A stretch of 64,000 bases of DNA from contig CAXYYJ010000026.1 of assembly GCA_964293475.1 (NCBI GenBank), positions 1-64,000 on the forward strand, written 5' to 3'. This document shows positions 40,815-50,392 of the stretch, one piece after another. Below the pieces are notes generated by a model, which saw only the letters and a program-made list of their open reading frames with translations, ran no database searches and had not been told where the DNA came from. The translations under genes and the position numbers were made by a program. The first letter of the stretch is position 1. Each line of letters opens with the position of its first letter. This DNA comes from UBA12170 sp964293475. Lineage in GTDB: Bacteria; Bacteroidota; Bacteroidia; Bacteroidales; UBA12170.

Positions 40815-43019
40815 CTAATTCCCCACATCCGACAGAAACTTAATACGCATCAGGCGGATTTCCATTTCGTTAAATTCCTCTTCGCCCAACTCTTCCAATG
40901 CTTCTTCCACACTGTCCGATTCGGCTTCCTGAAAATAATCGAGAATTTCTTCCTGATGATACTCGTCAACCATTTCGTCGATATAATAGGTTAAATCGAG
41001 CTTGGTGCCTGAAAGAACAATACGTTCAATCTCGGTTACCATTTCCGTAACATCCATCTGCTTGGCTTTTGCAATATCTTCGAGCGACAGTTTTCTGTCA
41101 ATACTTCTGATAATATATACCTTGAGCCCCGATTTATTCACCACCGATTTCACCACCATATCCATGGGGCGGGTAATGTCGTTTTCTTTCACATAGCGGG
41201 CAATGAGCTGAATGAAAGGCTCGCCATATTTGGCTGCTTTTCCCGCTCCAACCCCCGATATATTGGTCAACTCTTCGAGTGTGATGGGGTATTGAATGGT
41301 CATATCCTGAAGCGAAGGATCCTGAAAGATAACAAAAGGCGGAAGATTTTCTTTTTTCGAAATTTTCCGGCGAAGGTCTTTCAGCATATTGAACAGCGTG
41401 GCATCGAGAGCACCCGATTTGGCGTTGGCACCAATGGCAATAGCTTCTTCGTCCATTTCTTCGTAGTCGTGGTCGCGGGTAATTTTAAAGCTGTATGGAT
41501 TTTCAAGAAAATCGTAGCCTCTGGGAGTAACCTTGAGCAAGCCATAGTTCTCTATATCTTTGGTTATCAGGTTATGAATGAGAATCTGGCGCAAAACAGC
41601 ATTCCAGTGTTTGGCGTCTTTGTCCGATCCAATTCCAAAATTCTCCAATTTATCGTGTTTGGCAGCTTTGATGTCGGCATTTTTATCGCCAATCAAAAAC
41701 TTCACCATATACTCGCGTTTGAAGAGCTGTTTTACCGAAATAATGGCATCGATGGCATTTACCACGTCTTCCTGTCCTTCGAATTGCTCTTTGGGGTTAA
41801 GGCAGTTATCGCAAGCCCCGCAGTTATCCTGAGTATACTCTTCGCCAAAATAGTGTAAGAGCTGGCGATGGCGGCAAACCGAAGATTCGGCATAGGAAAC
41901 AGTTTCCTGCAATAGTTGCTTGGCTATTTCCTGTTCGGCCACAGGCTTGTTTTTCATAAATTTTTCCAGCTTCTCTATATCCTCGTAGCTGTAGAAAACA
42001 ATACAATTTCCTTCTCCATCATCACGACCTGCACGGCCTGTTTCCTGATAGTATCCTTCAATGCTTTTTGGAATATCGTGGTGCAGCACATAGCGAATAT
42101 CCGGCTTATCGATTCCCATACCAAAGGCAATGGTAGCCACAATAACATCGGCTTCTTCCATGAGGAACATATCCTGATTGCGTCGGCGTGTATTGGCATC
42201 GAGACCTGCATGGTATGGCAGTGCTTTTATGCCGTTCACCTGAAGTGTTTCGGCTATTTCTTCCACTTTTTTGCGGCTCAGACAGTAAACAATCCCCGAT
42301 TTTCCGGGTTGTCCCTTAATATATCTGATGATATCTTTATTTACATCCTTAGTTTTTGGCCTCACTTCGTAATACAAATTTGGCCTGTCGAACGACGATT
42401 TAAAAATATCAGCATCTTCGATATTCAGGTTTCTGAGAATATCCTGCTCCACTTTGGGGGTAGCAGTTGCTGTGAGCGCAATAATGGGCACATTGTGACC
42501 TATGGATTGAATGATAGGTCTCAGCCGTCGATATTCGGGTCTGAAATCGTGACCCCATTCCGAAATACAGTGAGCCTCGTCAATGGCATAAAACGATATT
42601 TTAATATTCTTAAGAAACTCCGCATTCTCTTCTTTGGTAAGCGACTCGGGAGCCACATACAAAAGCTTGGTTTTTCCGCTCAACAAATCATCTTTTACCT
42701 CGGTGATTTCGCTTTTCGACAAGCTGGAATTCAAAACATGGGCAATGCCCTTGTCAGCACCATAATTACGAATCATATCCACCTGATTTTTCATCAGGGC
42801 GATGAGTGGAGAAACTATAATAGCCGTGCCCTCGTTAATGAGAGCCGGTAACTGATAGCACATGGATTTGCCGCCACCAGTGGGCATAATCACAAAAGTA
42901 TTGTGACCTGCCAAAACGCTTTCTATGATTTCCTCCTGATTACCTTTAAAGCTGGTAAACCCAAAAATCTTTTTTAGGAGTATTCTTAATGATGTATTTT
43001 CTTGTGTTTCGATCATCAT
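40815..43019 (-). CDS. recQ: ATP-dependent DNA helicase RecQ
   Basis: The 734-residue 3'-5' helicase acts in recombination and fork repair. Walker A is GGGKSMCYQLPAL, the DEAH-box region is AIDEAHCISEWGHDFRPEYRRL (near residue 150) and motif VI is YYQETGRAGRDD. The RecQ C-terminal zinc-binding site is visible (CRHRQLLHYFGEE..NCGACDNC), followed by a winged helix and an HRDC-like region near 540-620 (ISKKENLPPFVIFQDPSLQD). The C-terminal 100 residues add an acidic tail. Length fits the longer Bacteroidota RecQ. It has its own promoter upstream. Confidence 0.95.
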   Translation of the reverse strand: MMIETQENTSLRILLKKIFGFTSFKGNQEEIIESVLAGHNTFVIMPTGGGKSMCYQLPALINEGTAIIVSPLIALMKNQVDMIRNYGADKGIAHVLNSSLSKSEITEVKDDLLSGKTKLLYVAPESLTKEENAEFLKNIKISFYAIDEAHCISEWGHDFRPEYRRLRPIIQSIGHNVPIIALTATATPKVEQDILRNLNIEDADIFKSSFDRPNLYYEVRPKTKDVNKDIIRYIKGQPGKSGIVYCLSRKKVEEIAETLQVNGIKALPYHAGLDANTRRRNQDMFLMEEADVIVATIAFGMGIDKPDIRYVLHHDIPKSIEGYYQETGRAGRDDGEGNCIVFYSYEDIEKLEKFMKNKPVAEQEIAKQLLQETVSYAESSVCRHRQLLHYFGEEYTQDNCGACDNCLNPKEQFEGQEDVVNAIDAIISVKQLFKREYMVKFLIGDKNADIKAAKHDKLENFGIGSDKDAKHWNAVLRQILIHNLITKDIENYGLLKVTPRGYDFLENPYSFKITRDHDYEEMDEEAIAIGANAKSGALDATLFNMLKDLRRKISKKENLPPFVIFQDPSLQDMTIQYPITLEELTNISGVGAGKAAKYGEPFIQLIARYVKENDITRPMDMVVKSVVNKSGLKVYIIRSIDRKLSLEDIAKAKQMDVTEMVTEIERIVLSGTKLDLTYYIDEMVDEYHQEEILDYFQEAESDSVEEALEELGEEEFNEMEIRLMRIKFLSDVGN

Positions 43020-43649
43020 AAACTTTATTCTATCCTTCTCTACAATACAACTTCAACGAAAAAGGCCTTCAAAAGACCAAATTTCACTCTAAACAAATTT
43101 AGATAAAAAATTTTTTAAAAGCAATGTATCTTTTAAACTTGAAATGCCCCCATTTTTTTAAAAGGAGTGCGAAAGTAATCATTATTTTTAAATCACAAGT
43201 AAGTGAATTTACTGAAATTAAACATTATGCATTTCTTTTATGATTTATTCACAATTAGCCAATTTAGCTTGAAAATGGCAAAAAGTACCCTATAAATTCA
43301 AAGTCCTGCAAATATTTTCCATTGCTTTTCCATGAACTTCCGATTGAAAAATATGGCATTTCTGCGGGTTATAATTGGGGCTAAACAAAACTTTTGAAGG
43401 GCTGTATTCTTAAAAAAAATACCAATTCCACAAATCGTTTCACCGTAAACGGGGTTTAAAATTCATTATTTATTTGTTATTGTGCTGAAAAGAAGGAATC
43501 ATAAATATTTGTAAATTTGAGCATCATTTCGCCAAAGAAAAACCAGCGTTGAATTAATAATTTCAACCAACGACATTAAAATTGCTAACGAATAGTTTTC
43601 GGCTTCATTTCAGCAAGCCCTGAATCGGTAAAAAAATAAAATTAATACC
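43020..43649. other. AT-rich intergenic stretch, recQ promoter at its left end
   Basis: This 630-base gap holds the divergent regulatory regions of recQ (left) and the C1 peptidase gene (right). Apart from the recQ promoter, a possible -7 element TAAATTTG at 43512-43519 is visible on the plus strand. I see no gene, RNA fold or repeat in the rest. Confidence 0.6.
43094..43124 (-). promoter_or_regulatory. Promoter of recQ
   Basis: On the minus strand TTG (43124-43122), a 20-base spacer and TAAATTTG (43101-43094) match the Bacteroidota promoter form, about 75 bases before the recQ start codon. Confidence 0.5.
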
Positions 43650-45359
43650 ATGAAAAAAATCAGTTTTCCAAAACAGACCAACTCGTCCAACCAAAGCATT
43701 GGAATGGGAATCATTCAACCAATTGAATTCAATTTTGCCCAAATAAAAGGGATTGCAATTCTGATAATGATCTTGTCTTTCACTCAGGCTACCCTGGCTC
43801 AGCTTCCCGAAACCTTCGATTTGCGCAATGTGGATGGGGTGAATTATGTTACCAGCGTAAAAAGCCAAAATGGAGGAACATGCTGGACCCACGGCAGTAT
43901 GGCTTCCATGGAAGGAAACCTGCTCATGAATGGCAACTGGGAAGCTCAGGGCGAATCGGGCGAACCCAATCTGGCCGAATATCATCTCGACTGGTGGAAT
44001 GGCTATAACCAGTATTTTAATCAGGATTTGGAAGAACCCTATAACAATGGTCAGGGGCTGGAAGTTCATATGGGTGGCGATTATCGTGTAACCACTGCCT
44101 ACATGTCGCGGCTCGAAGGCGCGGTGCGTGATATGGACGGACAAAGTTATAACAGCCCGCCAATTCATTTTTCCCCCGATTTTCATATTTATTACCCCAA
44201 AAGAGTGGAATGGTATAATGCCGGACAAGACTTATCGAATATAGACCTTATTAAGGAAAAGGTAATGGAACAAGGAGTTATGGCAACATGCATGTGTTAC
44301 TCCAATAGCTTTATCAGCGGAACCAACCATTATCAGCCACCTTCTGACAATCAGGAACCCAACCACTCTGTTTCAATTATTGGATGGGACGATAACCATG
44401 TAACTCAGGCACCGGAGCCGGGTGCCTGGCTGGTAAAAAACAGCTGGGGAACAGGCTGGGGCAATGCCGGATATTTCTGGATTTCGTATTTCGACAAACA
44501 TGCCTGCAAAAACCCCGAAATGGGTGCCATTTCATTTATCGATGTGGATTTATTGGACTTCGATACCGCCTATTACCACGATTATCATGGCTGGCGCGAT
44601 ACGCTAACAACTGCAAGCGAAGCCTTTAATGCCTTCACAGCTCATGTGGACGAAGATATTGTAGCTGTTAGTTTTTTTACCGCAGAAAACAACGTGGATT
44701 TTGTGGTGAAAATTTTTGGGGAATTTACTGATGATCAATTGAATAACGAGTTGTTGAGCGATACAGGTTTTATCGAGTTTTCAGGACTTCACACCATCAA
44801 TCTTTCCGAAACAGTTTCCTTCTTCGAAGGCCAGCAATTCTATGTATATTTGCATCTTAGCGCAGGAGGGCATCCCTACGACAGAACATCAGATGTGCCT
44901 GTTTTGCTGGGAGCATCGTCCAGAGCCATTGTTCCAAGTACAGCCTCTGAGCAGCAAAGTTACTATAAGGAAAACGACCAATGGCTCGATTTCTATAACT
45001 TCAACGACCCCAGCGGATTCCAGAACACAGGAAATTTCTGTATCAAAGCTTTGGCCAATCACAACCCCACTTTGGGATTCGAGTCTCCAACCCTGAAAGC
45101 CGGTGGATTCAATAAAGTTATGCCTTGCCCTGTTATTGATTTCGGTCAAATTGATTATCAGATTTCTGAAGCCGGACAAGTAACTATTGCTGTTTATTCC
45201 GCTCAAGGTCAGCTGATTCAAACCATCAACGAGGGTAACCAATCTCAGGGCTCACATCAGATTCAGTGGAATAGCCAACACTTGCCTGCGGGCGTTTATA
45301 TGCTCATACTTTCAGTTAACGGACAACCTGTTGATCAGATAAAAGTGGTGAAAATGTAA
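43650..45359 (+). CDS. Secreted C1-family cysteine peptidase with T9SS sorting domain
   Basis: The 569-residue papain-like protease shows the catalytic set in order: Q73 and C78 in SQNGGTCWTHG, H239 in EPNHSVSIIGWDD and N264 in LVKNSWGTGWG. Residues about 290-440 look like the 'lectin-like' beta domain found behind C1 cores in this group (HDYHGWRDTLTTASEAF, then FYVYLHLSAGGHPYDRTSD). The last 80 residues end in a T9SS type A domain (GQVTIAVYSAQGQLIQTI, LPAGVYMLIL, KVVKM). The N-terminus is odd: about 33 polar residues precede the hydrophobic segment KGIAILIMILSFTQATLAQ. An internal start (MGIIQPIEF) would shorten it. Confidence 0.85.
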   Translation: MKKISFPKQTNSSNQSIGMGIIQPIEFNFAQIKGIAILIMILSFTQATLAQLPETFDLRNVDGVNYVTSVKSQNGGTCWTHGSMASMEGNLLMNGNWEAQGESGEPNLAEYHLDWWNGYNQYFNQDLEEPYNNGQGLEVHMGGDYRVTTAYMSRLEGAVRDMDGQSYNSPPIHFSPDFHIYYPKRVEWYNAGQDLSNIDLIKEKVMEQGVMATCMCYSNSFISGTNHYQPPSDNQEPNHSVSIIGWDDNHVTQAPEPGAWLVKNSWGTGWGNAGYFWISYFDKHACKNPEMGAISFIDVDLLDFDTAYYHDYHGWRDTLTTASEAFNAFTAHVDEDIVAVSFFTAENNVDFVVKIFGEFTDDQLNNELLSDTGFIEFSGLHTINLSETVSFFEGQQFYVYLHLSAGGHPYDRTSDVPVLLGASSRAIVPSTASEQQSYYKENDQWLDFYNFNDPSGFQNTGNFCIKALANHNPTLGFESPTLKAGGFNKVMPCPVIDFGQIDYQISEAGQVTIAVYSAQGQLIQTINEGNQSQGSHQIQWNSQHLPAGVYMLILSVNGQPVDQIKVVKM

Positions 45360-45664
45360 ACATAATCGTTTTAGATACGCCTTTTTTATTTTTGTAAAGA
45401 AGCCATTTTATAATCTTGGCGCAGCATAAAATGCCAAATTGATTGATGCTTTTTACGCTAATATTTTGCCCAAAGCTATTTGCTTTTCAGGATATTGTTT
45501 ACTTCCATGGCAATTTTTAAATAATTGTAAATCAGCGCAATATTGCGACTACTGGAAAGTTAAAATTATTTTTTACTAAAAAAATAATAGTAAGTGATTG
45601 TTATATGATAAAAAATCAGAAATTTGAAACACTAATAAACAGATTTATCTATTAAAACATTTTT
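45360..45664. other. Intergenic stretch, nothing recognised
   Basis: This 305-base AT-rich gap between the C1 peptidase gene and the next exported protein shows no gene, hairpin terminator or repeat that I could support. Confidence 0.6.
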
Positions 45665-46315
45665 ATGCAAGCAAAAATTTCCATCATCCTTGCTGTTTTC
45701 GGTTTGCTTTTTAGCCAGATGTCTCAATCGCAGGAAATAGCAGTCACAACACGTGGCGACAGTGTAGTTCTGTATTCAAATGGCTACTGGGACTATTATT
45801 ACAACTACATTAACGGCGAGGGAACCTCCGAAGAAATCCGAATGAACAGTGAGCCATATGAGAAACCAGCTAATTCAACCATAAAAATTAATGGCATGAA
45901 CGATGCCTACCGAATTTGGTATAACGATAAGGCATGGCGCCGAATTCCGCCCGCCGAATTAAATCCGGAAGCCGATATCGCACTAAAACTTAAGGATGGT
46001 GATGTTTATGGCATGGTGATTTATGAACAGCTTGAAATTCCGATGGAAAACCTTGTTGATATTGCTTTGGAAAATGGTAAAAACGCCGCCCCCGATATCA
46101 GACTTGTCGATAGAGAATACCGTATTGTCAATAACGACACTTTGGTTATGATGCGAATGGATGGCACAACCCAAGGCATGAAAATCTCTTACTATTCCTA
46201 CTATTTTTCCAACGAAAATGGCTCAATTCAATTTCATACTTTTACAGGACAGAACATGATAGATAAATATTTAAAAGAAATTGAAGACTTGTTAAACGGT
46301 TTTTTTGTCCAGTAA
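45665..46315 (+). CDS. Exported protein of unknown function
   Basis: The 216-residue protein has a signal peptide (MQAKISIILAVFGLLFSQMSQSQ, cleavage near residue 22) and no further membrane segment. The opening TRGDSVVLYSNGYWDYYY recalls the short 'v...G..V.L...G.W.Y' motif of small periplasmic proteins. The remainder is a mixed alpha/beta region (INGMNDAYRIWYNDKAWRRI, ADIALKLKDGDVYGMVIYEQ). I do not recognise a family. It is followed by two small membrane-protein genes on the same strand with gaps of 109 and 61 bases. Confidence 0.6.
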   Translation: MQAKISIILAVFGLLFSQMSQSQEIAVTTRGDSVVLYSNGYWDYYYNYINGEGTSEEIRMNSEPYEKPANSTIKINGMNDAYRIWYNDKAWRRIPPAELNPEADIALKLKDGDVYGMVIYEQLEIPMENLVDIALENGKNAAPDIRLVDREYRIVNNDTLVMMRMDGTTQGMKISYYSYYFSNENGSIQFHTFTGQNMIDKYLKEIEDLLNGFFVQ

Positions 46316-46424
46316 AACAAGTTTTAAACTAAAATTGATTTTGATATTGCTCTAAAAATCAACAGTGGCCTTCAATTTAAATATTTTATAATCAATATAT
46401 TATATATCATAAAACGAAGAACCG

Positions 46425-46820
46425 ATGAATATTAAAATCTTCAATCTGGCTCTTATATTATCCGGATTTATTGGCTATCTGGAATGGGGAGACCATCAAA
46501 GTTTGTTTCTTATTCAGGGTGAATGGGAAATTCTTCAGAAAATAATCTCCGACCCTCTGTCAGCTGCCCACCCCTTTGTGGTCTTACCGTTGGTTGGACA
46601 ATTTTTACTATTGATTACACTTTTTCAGAAAAAACCTTCCCGCTGGCTCACCTGGTCAGGAATGGCCGGTGTTGGCATTCTGCTTTTTTTCATGTTCATA
46701 ATTGGCATTATTGGACTGAATATAAAAATTGCAGCTTCAACCTTACCATTTCTCATTGTGGCTTTCTTCACTATCCGCCAATTGCGAATTGAAAAATTAG
46801 TGCAAAAATCTAAACTATAA
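46425..46820 (+). CDS. Small four-span membrane protein
   Basis: The 131-residue protein has about four hydrophobic segments (IFNLALILSGFIGYLEW, HPFVVLPLVGQFLLLITLF, MAGVGILLFFMFIIGIIGL, STLPFLIVAFFTIRQL) and a short basic C-terminus (RIEKLVQKSKL). I recognise no family. It lies upstream of another small membrane-protein gene, with a 61-base spacer rich in inverted repeats. Confidence 0.55.
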   Translation: MNIKIFNLALILSGFIGYLEWGDHQSLFLIQGEWEILQKIISDPLSAAHPFVVLPLVGQFLLLITLFQKKPSRWLTWSGMAGVGILLFFMFIIGIIGLNIKIAASTLPFLIVAFFTIRQLRIEKLVQKSKL

Positions 46821-46837
46821 ATTTCGCCCCCCCATAG

Positions 46838-46878
46838 TTACTAATTGGTATTTTTTCATACCTTAGTAAAAAACTAAG
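46838..46878 (+). promoter_or_regulatory. Overlapping inverted repeats before the next gene
   Basis: TTACTAA-TT-GGTAT (46838-46851) can pair with ATACC-TTAGTAA (46858-46869). The right arm's CTTAGT (46862-46867) can instead pair with ACTAAG at 46873-46878. The two structures exclude each other, and both end within 4 bases of the ATG at 46882. Confidence 0.45.
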
Positions 46879-46881
46879 TAT

Positions 46882-47361
46882 ATGATAGTAAAAATATTAG
46901 ACATCCTACGAATCGTATTGGTGGGAGTCGCATTCTACGTGGGCTATCAGATTGGCTTCGATGACAATACCTACGATGCCAAAGGTCAACTCCATGTCAT
47001 GATACCTATTGTTATTGTTGCAGTGGCAGGTTTTTCGGGAATCGAAGGTTTGCTGTTCGGTAAACAAGCCGCCCTTGCAAAAGGCTATGAAGTTGGAAGC
47101 AACTATCAAAAACAATCGGCAATTGCCTTGCTCTCCTATGCGTTTATGGCCATCTGGGTATTTTTTGCCCAATGGGGAATCATGGCTGAGCTCACCATCT
47201 TGTTCACCTTCCTGTTTTTCTTTTTCTTCAGCGCGGTGAATCATACCTTCGATGCCATTAAAAACAAAAACTACAAATGGCAAAATATCAATCGGCCTTT
47301 TATTCTGCTATTGCTCATAGCGGGATTTATTTATCCGGTTTATATGGTCTTCGCCCGATAA
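46882..47361 (+). CDS. Small four-span membrane protein (DUF6790-like?)
   Basis: The 159-residue protein has about four hydrophobic segments: IVLVGVAFYVGYQIGF, HVMIPIVIVAVAGFSGIEGL, IALLSYAFMAIWVFFAQWGI with LTILFTFLFFFFFSAV, and FILLLLIAGFIYPVYMVFA. A conserved-looking loop GKQAALAKGYEVGSNYQKQS lies between spans 2 and 3, and NHTFDAIKNKNYKWQN between 3 and 4. It resembles small DUF6790-type membrane proteins, an assignment I hold only weakly. No function is known. Two mutually exclusive hairpins overlap its translation start region. Confidence 0.55.
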   Translation: MIVKILDILRIVLVGVAFYVGYQIGFDDNTYDAKGQLHVMIPIVIVAVAGFSGIEGLLFGKQAALAKGYEVGSNYQKQSAIALLSYAFMAIWVFFAQWGIMAELTILFTFLFFFFFSAVNHTFDAIKNKNYKWQNINRPFILLLLIAGFIYPVYMVFAR

Positions 47362-47398
47362 TCCTATTTTTCCGCTTCTTAATTTTTAACAACAATTT

Positions 47399-47436
47399 GG
47401 TATTCCAGTCGCTCAATTATTGAATACCTTTGCGCC
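47399..47436 (+). promoter_or_regulatory. -7 element with inverted repeat before the His-rich gene
   Basis: GGTATTC (47399-47405) and GAATACC (47422-47428) form a perfect inverted repeat. TACCTTTG (47425-47432) inside its right arm matches the Bacteroidota -7 box, 4 bases before the ATG, so the transcript would have almost no leader. The inverted repeat is a candidate operator for a metal-sensing repressor. Confidence 0.4.
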
Positions 47437-47799
47437 ATGAAAAAACTTGCAGGTATCGGTGCTATTGTTTTGGGGTTGATTTTCGCCTTCCCCATTCTTT
47501 TTCAATCTGTACATGCCTTTAAGCATCATATTCTTGCTCATCATCACGAGGTTAGCTGTTGTTCGATTCATCATCACGAAACCGAAACCACCGAAAATCA
47601 CCAACAAGCCATTGATGAAACTTTGGAACTCTGCCCCATCTGTGAATACCAGATTGTTTCATTCCCAACGCCACAGCCTGTTCAAGTGGTGGTCAAATTC
47701 CAATTTATTGATACCAGAAATTATTTTCATTACTCTCAACCATTTGCCCACGATGTAAGTCAAATCACATCGCTCAGAGGCCCTCCCCAATCCTGCTAG
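47437..47799 (+). CDS. His-rich small exported/membrane protein, RGPP type (upstream of TonB receptor)
   Basis: The 120-residue protein has an N-terminal hydrophobic helix (LAGIGAIVLGLIFAFPILFQ) followed by a metal-ligand-rich part: FKHHILAHHHEVSCCSIHHHE, then ELCPICEY (CxxC), and ends in LRGPPQSC. The His/Cys content suggests binding of zinc, copper or a similar ion in the periplasm. A second protein of the same layout, also ending RGPP, lies just after the TonB receptor. Together with the receptor they point to a metal acquisition or sensing locus (inference). The gene lies 184 bases before the receptor gene. Confidence 0.65.
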   Translation: MKKLAGIGAIVLGLIFAFPILFQSVHAFKHHILAHHHEVSCCSIHHHETETTENHQQAIDETLELCPICEYQIVSFPTPQPVQVVVKFQFIDTRNYFHYSQPFAHDVSQITSLRGPPQSC

Positions 47800-47983
47800 C
47801 TTTTTATTGGTTTTCTTTTCTTGCAGCGGCATAATTTATTATTCTTAGCCTTTCTCTTCTTTGAAAGCGTGCATAATTTAAGCTGCAAATCAACTTAGAA
47901 AGACAAACCACAATATTTTCTCACTTTTTCTTAAAGTCCTTATAATCATTTTACTAAGGGCAGAATATCATAAGTTAGCACCA

Positions 47984-50392
47984 ATGAAACAAATTTTATT
48001 CGTAGCAATCATAGCTTTCCTGGCCATTCAGTCATTCGGACAAACGGGCCAAATCAGCGGGCAGGTGCTTGATGAAAAAGGCCTGATTTTACCCGGAGCA
48101 ACTTTGGTTGTTGTGGAAAATCAACTGGCTAGTACCACCAATAATCAGGGTGATTTTGTTTTGGGGCCCTTGAAATATGGGGTTTATCATATCCACACAT
48201 CTTTTTTGGGATATAGTTGTCAGGATGTCGAAATCCGTGTAAATCAGAAACAAAACCAGATTGTAATAACCATGAAGCCCGCCGTTGAGCAGCTGGACGA
48301 AGTAACCATTACCGACCATACCCACGATCACCGAAAAAATCAGGACCCGCTGAATGTGGAGCAAGTAAATCAGGAATATCTGAACCGAAACCGAGGCGGG
48401 AGTCTTATGCAGTCGCTGGAGCGGCTTCCCGGTGTTTCGACCATTGAAATTGGCAGCGGACAATCGAAGCCTGTGATTAGAGGATTGAGTTTTAACCGCG
48501 TGGTGGTGGTTGAAAATGGATTGAAACACGAAGGACAACAATGGGGACTGGAACACGGGCTCGAAATTGACCAATACGCGGTTGAAAATGTGGAAGTTAT
48601 AAAAGGTCCTGCATCGCTGCTCTATGGCTCCGATGCCATTGGTGGAATTATCGATATTAAACCACTCAGGTTTCCACAGCCCAAAACCCTGAAAGCCAGT
48701 GTAGAAACTCATTATAAGTCGAACAACCATTCCCTGGGCTACAGCATTCATCTGGAAGGAAGACGAGAAAAATGGTTCTTCAATGCCCGCATTTCGCAAA
48801 TTCGTTTTTCCGATTTCCGGGTGCCAACCGACAGCGTTTCGGTCTATTCTTTCAAAGTTCCCCTCAAAGACCAAAGACTTCGAAATACAGCGGGAAATGA
48901 AAACGGACAGCATTTAGACCTGGGCTATATTTCATCGAATTTTAACTCCACCTTCTACCTGAGCCGCTATAATTCGCAAAGCGGATTTTTTGCCAACGCC
49001 CATGGTTTGGAGCCCCGGCAGGTAGACACAGAACTTCACGACAAATCCATCAGCGATATTCAGGAGCCATATCACAATGCCACCCATTATAAAATTACCA
49101 ATGTGAGCCATATATATGCGGGGCTTCATCATTTGAGCCTGGAGGCCGGATACCAGAAAAACATCCGAACAGAATGGAGCGACTATGTTACCCACGGTTA
49201 TATGCCATCCGAATTCCCAACCCATCTTTCTTTCCCCCGAAACTTAGAAGTGGGATTTAATAAAGATGTGTGGTCGGCCCAGTTGAAAGATGAAGTAAAA
49301 ACAGGCAATCACCAATTTACAGTTGGTCTCAGCTCCGGTTGGCAGCACAATACCATCGATGGCCGGGGTTTTATTATTCCCGCCTTCGAACAGTTGAATC
49401 TGGGGGTTTTTGTCTACGACAAAATTAAAATAGGAACCCAATGGTGGCTGCATGCCGGACTTCGTTACGATTATGGCCAGATATCGACCCACGAATATCA
49501 CGATTGGTTTGAATCGCCCGTGATTACAGAAACGGATACCATTTACACCTATCTTCAGCGAAGCTCAGATTTGACAAGGGTATTCAGCGAATTAACCTGG
49601 GCCATTGGAGTCAATTATAATACCGGGCATTTTTCGTTTAAAGCGAATGCGGGGAAGAGCTTCAGAATGCCCATTGCCAAGGAACTGGCATCGAATGGGG
49701 TTAATTATCACTTCTTTAGCTACGAAATTGGCGATAATGATTTGGATGCCGAAACCAGCTATCAGGTCGACCTGACCACCGAATGGAATTTTCCTGTCTG
49801 GGCTGTACAAATAAGTCCTTTTGCCAGCTATTTTCCCAATTACATTTATCTGAATCCTACATCAGATTATGACTTTCTCTACGGAGCTGGAAATCAGGTA
49901 TTCAGGTACACCCAAAGCGAGGTGATGAGATACGGTGGCGAAATACATGCACACTATAAAATTCTCGACCATTTAAAAGCCGGATTCATTGGCGAATACA
50001 TCTATTCCATACAAACAACCGGTCCGAAAAAAGGATTTGGATTGCCCTTTGCCCCTCCGGCCAATGTTCTATTCAACCTTGCCTGGCAGACCAAAGGCGG
50101 AAAATATTTCACCGAACCCTTCTTCTCAGCCGACTATCAGTACACTTTTCCGCAGAATCAAATTGTTCCCCCCGAAAAAAAATCAGCGGGCTATCATCTC
50201 TTCCATATTTCGATGGGAACCAAAGTAAAACTGAAAAACCAAATGCTGGAGCTGAATGTTCAGGTAAAAAATCTATTCAATACCAAATACTATAACCACA
50301 CCAGCTACTACAAACTCATCGACCTGCCAGAACCAGGTCGCAGTTTCATTGTTTCATTGAAAATTCCCATAACCATCGTCGGAAATGATTAA
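47984..50392 (+). CDS. TonB-dependent outer-membrane receptor, probable metal uptake
   Basis: The 802-residue outer-membrane beta-barrel has a signal peptide (to SFGQ), a carboxypeptidase-D-like domain (ISGQVLDEKGLILPGATL, then FLGYSCQDVEIRV, residues about 22-95), a TonB box-like QLDEVTIT, a plug (residues about 115-215: RLPGVSTIEIGSGQSKPVIR, KGPASLLYGSDAIGGIIDI) and a barrel to the end. His-rich pieces lie just before the plug (DHTHDHRKN) and in predicted loops. The plug resembles ZnuD-like receptors. Substrate probably a metal ion or chelate (inference from the His-rich flanking proteins). It overlaps the next gene by 8 bases. Confidence 0.85.
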   Translation: MKQILFVAIIAFLAIQSFGQTGQISGQVLDEKGLILPGATLVVVENQLASTTNNQGDFVLGPLKYGVYHIHTSFLGYSCQDVEIRVNQKQNQIVITMKPAVEQLDEVTITDHTHDHRKNQDPLNVEQVNQEYLNRNRGGSLMQSLERLPGVSTIEIGSGQSKPVIRGLSFNRVVVVENGLKHEGQQWGLEHGLEIDQYAVENVEVIKGPASLLYGSDAIGGIIDIKPLRFPQPKTLKASVETHYKSNNHSLGYSIHLEGRREKWFFNARISQIRFSDFRVPTDSVSVYSFKVPLKDQRLRNTAGNENGQHLDLGYISSNFNSTFYLSRYNSQSGFFANAHGLEPRQVDTELHDKSISDIQEPYHNATHYKITNVSHIYAGLHHLSLEAGYQKNIRTEWSDYVTHGYMPSEFPTHLSFPRNLEVGFNKDVWSAQLKDEVKTGNHQFTVGLSSGWQHNTIDGRGFIIPAFEQLNLGVFVYDKIKIGTQWWLHAGLRYDYGQISTHEYHDWFESPVITETDTIYTYLQRSSDLTRVFSELTWAIGVNYNTGHFSFKANAGKSFRMPIAKELASNGVNYHFFSYEIGDNDLDAETSYQVDLTTEWNFPVWAVQISPFASYFPNYIYLNPTSDYDFLYGAGNQVFRYTQSEVMRYGGEIHAHYKILDHLKAGFIGEYIYSIQTTGPKKGFGLPFAPPANVLFNLAWQTKGGKYFTEPFFSADYQYTFPQNQIVPPEKKSAGYHLFHISMGTKVKLKNQMLELNVQVKNLFNTKYYNHTSYYKLIDLPEPGRSFIVSLKIPITIVGND

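Noticed and set aside
41916..42851. 311-codon frame antisense to recQ
   Set aside because: It lies inside the RecQ helicase core, whose motifs are on the minus strand. Its Phe/His/Ile-rich translation is typical of an antisense shadow.
48089..48913. 274-codon frame antisense to the TonB receptor
   Set aside because: The plus strand encodes the conserved plug and TonB box. This frame shows no domain.
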